Source: Moniliophthora roreri (lineage: Eukaryota > Basidiomycota > Agaricomycetes > Agaricales > Marasmiaceae). Taken from it: 64,000 nt of DNA. A model generated the notes under the pieces. The model was given only the letters and a program-made list of their open reading frames with translations, ran no database searches and was not told the origin of the DNA. Location of the stretch: positions 124,001 to 188,000 of the forward strand of contig LATX02000234.1 of assembly GCA_001466705.2 (NCBI GenBank), written 5' to 3'. Numbering within the stretch: position 1 is the stretch's first letter; every line of letters starts with the position of its first letter. This document shows positions 59,100 to 64,000 of this stretch, piece after piece. The translations under genes and the position numbers were made by a program.

Positions 59100-60130
59100 T
59101 GAAGTAGAAGGATTCTGTCTCCTTTGAGCCCCAAGAACTACTGGTGGGTGTTCTGTGGAGGATTGATATGGTTCCTCCTTAGAAGCACAAAACCATCATC
59201 TTCAGCATAGCATGTCCTTGGAGTCCAGGGATTGTAACAGTAGTAGTAGTACCAGATGCTAATGTCTTGGTGTGGAACTTGACCCAGTGTGCTGTAACCA
59301 CTATGAACAGGAAAAGGTTTGAATTGGACCAGCCATTGCAAGTGAAATGAACCTTTCAGGAGTGGCCTGGTAATATATGAATATACATTGGAGTTCTGAA
59401 GGAAAAATTTTACTTACTTGAAACTGCTTATATTGGGAATCTAAAAATTCATTAAGAGCTTCAGTTACTATCTTGTGAACAGTAGTATGAGAGGAAATGT
59501 CACCCTCTTGGAGCTCTTTGCAAAGAATGAGAAAGATGCACTATAGTTTGGGATTCTCAATTACACATAAAGACTGCAAAGAATGACAATTAATAACAAG
59601 CCAGAGAAGAAAAATATCAAACTTACTTGATTAACCTCAATAATCCAGGTCACAACTGCATCAACAAAGGCATCTTTGCTGAATTCTGAAATAGACTCCT
59701 GTGACATTGATGGATCAACTGGTTGATTATGTGCTACACAGTACACATGAACTGCTCCTATGACAGACCTCCCTCTAATGGCTATATTCTTGTCATCACA
59801 AGATATGAGCCATAGGTCAGGATGCTTCTCCATGTGATGATTACATTTAATACTTGTGGAGGTTTTGATTTCATATGTTCGAACTTCATAATCTGGGTCC
59901 TTTTCATGCTTCTTTCTGTACATTGTTGAGATTCATAGTTCAAAGTTAAAAGTAAAGAACATACTTGCAGAATTTGCAGACCAGCTGATGACCTTCCTTG
60001 CAGTAGTGCTCATGCACATTGTCAGCTGACTTTTTATTCTTGCAAGGACATGGTGCACTATGTCTAGAGCCACTAACTCATCTAACAGGTGAAGTGGTTG
60101 GCAGCTGCTAGACAGCCCCAACTGGTGTCC
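59100..60130 (-). pseudogene. hAT-like transposase relic (BED-finger region)
   Basis: On the minus strand one frame reads KEGHQLVCKFCK, and after a likely intron TSTSIKCNHHMEKHPDLWL. C-x2-C followed by H-x3-H and HPDLW is the BED zinc-finger pattern of hAT transposases. Further on, VIGAVHVYCVAHNQPVD and CKELQEGDISSHTTVHKIV follow the next block of fungal hAT proteins, with a stop in between. The DDE core was not found, and terminal repeats were not identified. Confidence 0.5.
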
Positions 60131-62339
60131 ACTGAAAATGACCTGGTGATCTCAGTGGAAGTAATGTTGTATTTCCATTATAATTTGATGTTGGTGTCAT
60201 TGGTGTTGCCTGAGTTGGGACAGACAAAAAGTCAAAAGCCTCTCTAGGCAAGTTGGTCAGTTGAGGATCTTCTGTTGATGCAAACACAACTCAGAGTCCA
60301 GCAGTTTGTCAGCCAGAGCATGCTGGAGTTCAGAGAATTGGCTGCAAAGTTGTAGAAGGGACAATAGTTGGAAGATTAGCAAGAAAAGGGTTGTTGTCAT
60401 CAACCTAAGGTTGTAGTGCTAACAAAATTTGTAGATTCATGTAATTCTAGTATAAGAGAAATAGAAACACACCTTCATTGGGCTGCACCATAGAACTGGC
60501 ATTATTAGTATGGTGAGGATTTGGTAGCAGATCACTAGATGCTTGTCACTCAGCAATTGTTCAGGGAACATGCAAGGGTTCACCAGTGGGAGTTCAATTT
60601 GTTCAGCATTGTGTAGTAACACCTGTGCATCATTTAAGTTATCATCAGATGGAAGTATTGGCTATTCTTACTATCAGGAGGAACAGAGTCAGCAGGTAGA
60701 TTTGTGTTGTGGCAGGTATTGCAGGGTGGCATGATAAAAAGTTTGATGAAGGAGTGTACAGGAAGCCTCTCTCTTAAATATCTTGACTAAATGAAGAGTT
60801 CATTATAGCAGCACACACAATGGAAGAAAACAGACAAACCATAAAAGTAGAATGAAAATAATGTGGCTAAGGGAAAAGGAATAGCAGTGTTCATGTTGGC
60901 ACTACAAACAGGTTGTGAATTCCTACCTCAGAAGCTATTCAAGCATGATATGGTGATATTTAAAAGGACAGGAAAAAAAGACCTGCTCCATGTAGTGAGT
61001 TGGAATCTTTCTAGAAATGTCAGGTGTTAAGAATTGAGTAAACTGACCAAACAAGAGAAGTTTTACTCTTTTCAGTAGATCTGACAGCTGGGTTGTTGCC
61101 ATATATACCTGTACAAGTGGACATAGAGAGCAAGTTGATATCTGATGGATGACACATTCTGTCACACTGCATAAGCACTTGCATCTGCTGGATCCAATCC
61201 AGAGTTTTAGCCCACTGCTTCTTTGCATCATTTACTAACTCTTTGAGTAGAAAACATTTAGTATGGATAGTTTTCATAGTACTGTGTACATAACTATTGG
61301 TTACTACTATGTTCTTCCTTGCAACACATTTCCTACTGACTACAAATAATATCTCAGTACTTCTGCAGAACACTACCTCATTTAGTTTCAACAGGTCAGA
61401 GCTTGTGAAACTTGAAATATTGAACTTCTATAATACGTAAGGTGATCAGCAGTAGCTATAAGGTAACACTTTGACTTCAACACATACCTTTCATGCTCAG
61501 CAAGGCATGTGCATTTCATTTGGGACAGTTAGAGCAGTTCTCAATAGGTAGCAGTTACAAAAATTCACTGAAATGCAAAATGTTGATTAGCAGTGCAGAT
61601 GCATAACAGAGTGGTTATAATTATATATACCTGTATATGAGATGATAAGATGTGTCTCATGCACCCCTATTGGGGTATGGAGGATTTAAAATTGTGATTC
61701 ACATGCTGAAGAGTTGGTCAACAGGTGAGTGTTAGTGTGAAGAGGAGTGTACACCAGGTACTGTTGTGACTTCTGCTTGCCATCTTACTTGTAAGAGATC
61801 TGGGAGTAGCCAAAGTGAAATCCTGTCAAGACAATAAGCAAATGTGAATGCTCAGCATTACAAATGTAATGACAACATTGTCGAGAATTGGTGATTTGGG
61901 GAGATTACAAGGAGTCAGATCAATTGTCCATCAGTAAGAGTAGGTACAGGTTTTATAGTAGGTTTTATGTTTTATGTATGAAATATGTATGTAGATTGGC
62001 AATTTATATGAGATGAATCTGAGAGACAAGACATGTGAGATAAATATGAGAAAGGCTGAAACAAGTCTGAGGATGCAAAACACTATTTCATGACAAACAT
62101 ACCATATGTCAATTACCATAAAACATTTGAATGATCCATGAAAAAAGAACCACATGTCAGCAGAACATGTTGACTGACACATAAGATAACAATCTTGCAT
62201 GAGTGGGGGCTCTGAACTGTGACATTGAGCTAGAATTCCTGCTACCATAGGTAGTGGATCTAGATAGTGAAAGTTCTGAGTGCTTATTCAGCATTTGTAA
62301 GAAAACTTCATGATTTGTCAGCCTCTCCTTTGTCAGCCT
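60131..62339. other. CpG-poor DNA, no gene recognised
   Basis: Two overlapping minus-strand frames at 60935-61391 (KELVNDAKKQWAKTLDWIQQ and neighbours) might belong to the transposon above or to another relic. I could not assign them. The rest shows only short frames. Confidence 0.3.
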
Positions 62340-62870
62340 TGCCTTTGTCAGATGCTATTCTTTGTTGTCTCCCTTTCCCCATTGTTTTTTTTTGCCTGCA
62401 CAGCTGGAGAGGGCAATGGGGTTTGGAAATGAAAGCCAAACTTTATTAGAAGGTGAAATGTGTTGAGCATGTACCATAAAGGGATATAGCAATCAAGGTC
62501 AGCCAGGACAAAGTCCAGCCAGCTGGCAAAGGCAAGCACAGATGAGCCTGAGATGACAAGGTCTACCTGAGCCTGGAATTGATGAAATTCAATGGTTTCT
62601 TGCTCAGTAAGAAAGCAGTTGAAAAATTTCTTTGGTTCAAAAGACTGGAGAAGGTACTAGTTGATGTCTGCATGCAATTGGTGGCTGGCCTGTTGGAAGT
62701 GAAGCAAGACAATGGTGGTGAGGCCTTGGAAGATGAGGCAGTATAATTCCAGAGAAATGGTAAACCATAGGGTGTTGGCCATTGCAGCAGCAAGGTACTG
62801 TAGAGTACATGACTGGAGCCTTTAAGCCATTATCTAAAACACAGAGGATTTTGATTACAAGTCCAGACAT
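62340..62870 (-). pseudogene. Nucleotidyltransferase-fold-like fungal gene relic
   Basis: The minus strand reads TISLELYCLIFQGLTTIVLL, then one TAG (near 62655, probably from CAG), then FLTEQETIEFHQFQAQVDLV, ISGSSVLAFASWLDF and LADLDCYIPL. The pattern ISGS-x-VL followed by DLD-x-Y recalls the G-S and D-x-D elements of nucleotidyltransferase-fold proteins expanded in mushrooms. The end beyond 62400 becomes Lys-rich and is uncertain. The single stop suggests a relatively late loss. Confidence 0.45.
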
Positions 62871-64000
62871 GTATGGATAAAGTCTTTGGATAGAAGTCTT
62901 TGTTTACGAGTTATGGAAATATTACCTCCCACAACTATTACAAAAAATACAATCCTCAACCTATGTGTTATTTCTCATTTTTGAGGATGTTACAAGTGCC
63001 TGGTAGTGGGCCCTGCTGGAACAGCCCTACCTCCAATTATGCTTCAAATTTCCAGTGGTTTCAGAGTGACAAAGGTAGATTTCTGATTAATAATCATTAG
63101 TTTAATGTACAATACAGAAATTGTGGTAAGCACTCACCAGTCTACCTTACTACAAGCCCCATTCCAGCCCCAACCCTCAGACTGACTCCAGAAGGCAGTC
63201 AAATCTTGAAAAAATATCCATCTTGCACATTCTCATGCTGACTTTGTAGCAATTGAGATTAGAAATTGAAGAGAGACTGCTTAGGCTAGAGGATATCTAT
63301 CAGTAATTAGTCTCAAAAGAATAGAGAGAAAATGTGCACTTTTGTAGCCATTGAAGTCATTCTGGCCTATATAATTGAGTTATATGAGGAAAGGGATAGA
63401 GTGACAGTGATGGCTTGGGTCAAGAGTAGTTGAACCTAACTCTAGCCAGCCATAGCATTAGGAAATTACTCTATTGCTTTCCACTTTCCACAACTTTCTC
63501 AACTTTTCACAAGATTAAAAAGGTGTTTTCTGTGCATTTTAAGACTGGTAGAACACTTTTCAGTGACTCACTTTCAGGAGTCTGAAGCCCTCCTCTCTAC
63601 TTTCCACTTTGGTGGACTTTTTTGCTGAAAATCATGATTTGCAAGAGCCTACATGATAGTCACTGTGAATTAATATAATATAGTTTTACTCTATAATCAA
63701 ATGATTGTATTGAACAGAGTAGAATTGCTGGAATTGACAGTGGAAGTGGGCAAAAGTGAGTGGAAAGTGCCATGGGGAAATCCTAATGCTACTAGCCAAG
63801 CCAAGTGCTGGCACTTATCTGGCTATAGAGCCAAATGAGGGACAGCCAGCTGGAGCAGAGCTCAGTGGAGCCAAGCTGAACCATTGCAACACTACAATAT
63901 GCCTTACACTATTGCATTATGCTTTGTGTCACCACAACATGCCTTACATCATTATACCATACCTCATATCATCACACCACACCTTATGCTATTGCACCAT
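62871..64000. other. CpG-poor DNA with short tandem repeats at the right edge
   Basis: No gene recognised. From about 63880 to the window end a degenerate motif recurs (CAACATGCCTTACATCATTA and variants such as CAATATGCCTTACACTATTG), which continues past the edge. Confidence 0.5.

Overview
The window is fungal nuclear DNA, most likely from a mushroom-forming basidiomycete (Agaricomycetes). The genes are compact and intron-dense, with introns of about 50-60 bp. The gene set includes SNU13, PRE2, ATG15, a yeast-type mRNA guanylyltransferase, bL27m, uS13m, SKP1, a FluG-like glutamine synthetase and a DUF3074 protein. The species cannot be named from the sequence. Positions 1-40254 are ordinary gene-rich chromosome: about 22 protein genes on both strands, often in tight divergent pairs (FAM50/uS13m 107 bp apart, SNU13/GGCT 177 bp, guanylyltransferase/GS 151 bp) or convergent pairs. 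I rebuilt most exon chains by hand from splice signals, reading frame and family patterns. At 32.6-37.3 kb lies a scrambled segmental duplication: two copies of a divergent bL27m-SKP1 pair, with intact and broken pieces of an ABM-domain gene between them. Positions 41683-48994 hold a nearly complete Ty3/gypsy chromovirus on the minus strand: 454-bp LTRs, a 5-bp target duplication, gag, pol broken by in-frame stops, and an extra ORF before the 3' LTR. Its signals are legible: a TATA box, a predicted RNA start that is an exact 11-nt complement of the primer site beside the LTR (Tf1-type self-priming), and a -1 slippery heptamer at the gag stop. From about 49 kb to the end (and more weakly at 41.0-41.7 kb) the sequence is strikingly poor in CpG and full of decayed repeats: an older relative of the same retroelement, a solo LTR nested inside it, a hAT-like transposase relic, a nucleotidyltransferase-fold relic and a 91-bp minisatellite. 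A single N at 56557 separates two nearly identical 1078-bp copies, which looks like a contig-overlap assembly artefact. How the parts work together: the left 40 kb is mainly housekeeping (splicing, mitochondrial translation, proteasome and SCF ubiquitin machinery, autophagy, mRNA capping) plus secreted or transport functions (tri-modular lectin-like protein, sulfatase, amino-acid and sugar transporters, purine salvage). The right 24 kb looks like silenced repeat-rich DNA decaying by C-to-T change at methylated CpG or by a RIP-like process. No CRISPR array, rRNA or convincing tRNA gene was seen.
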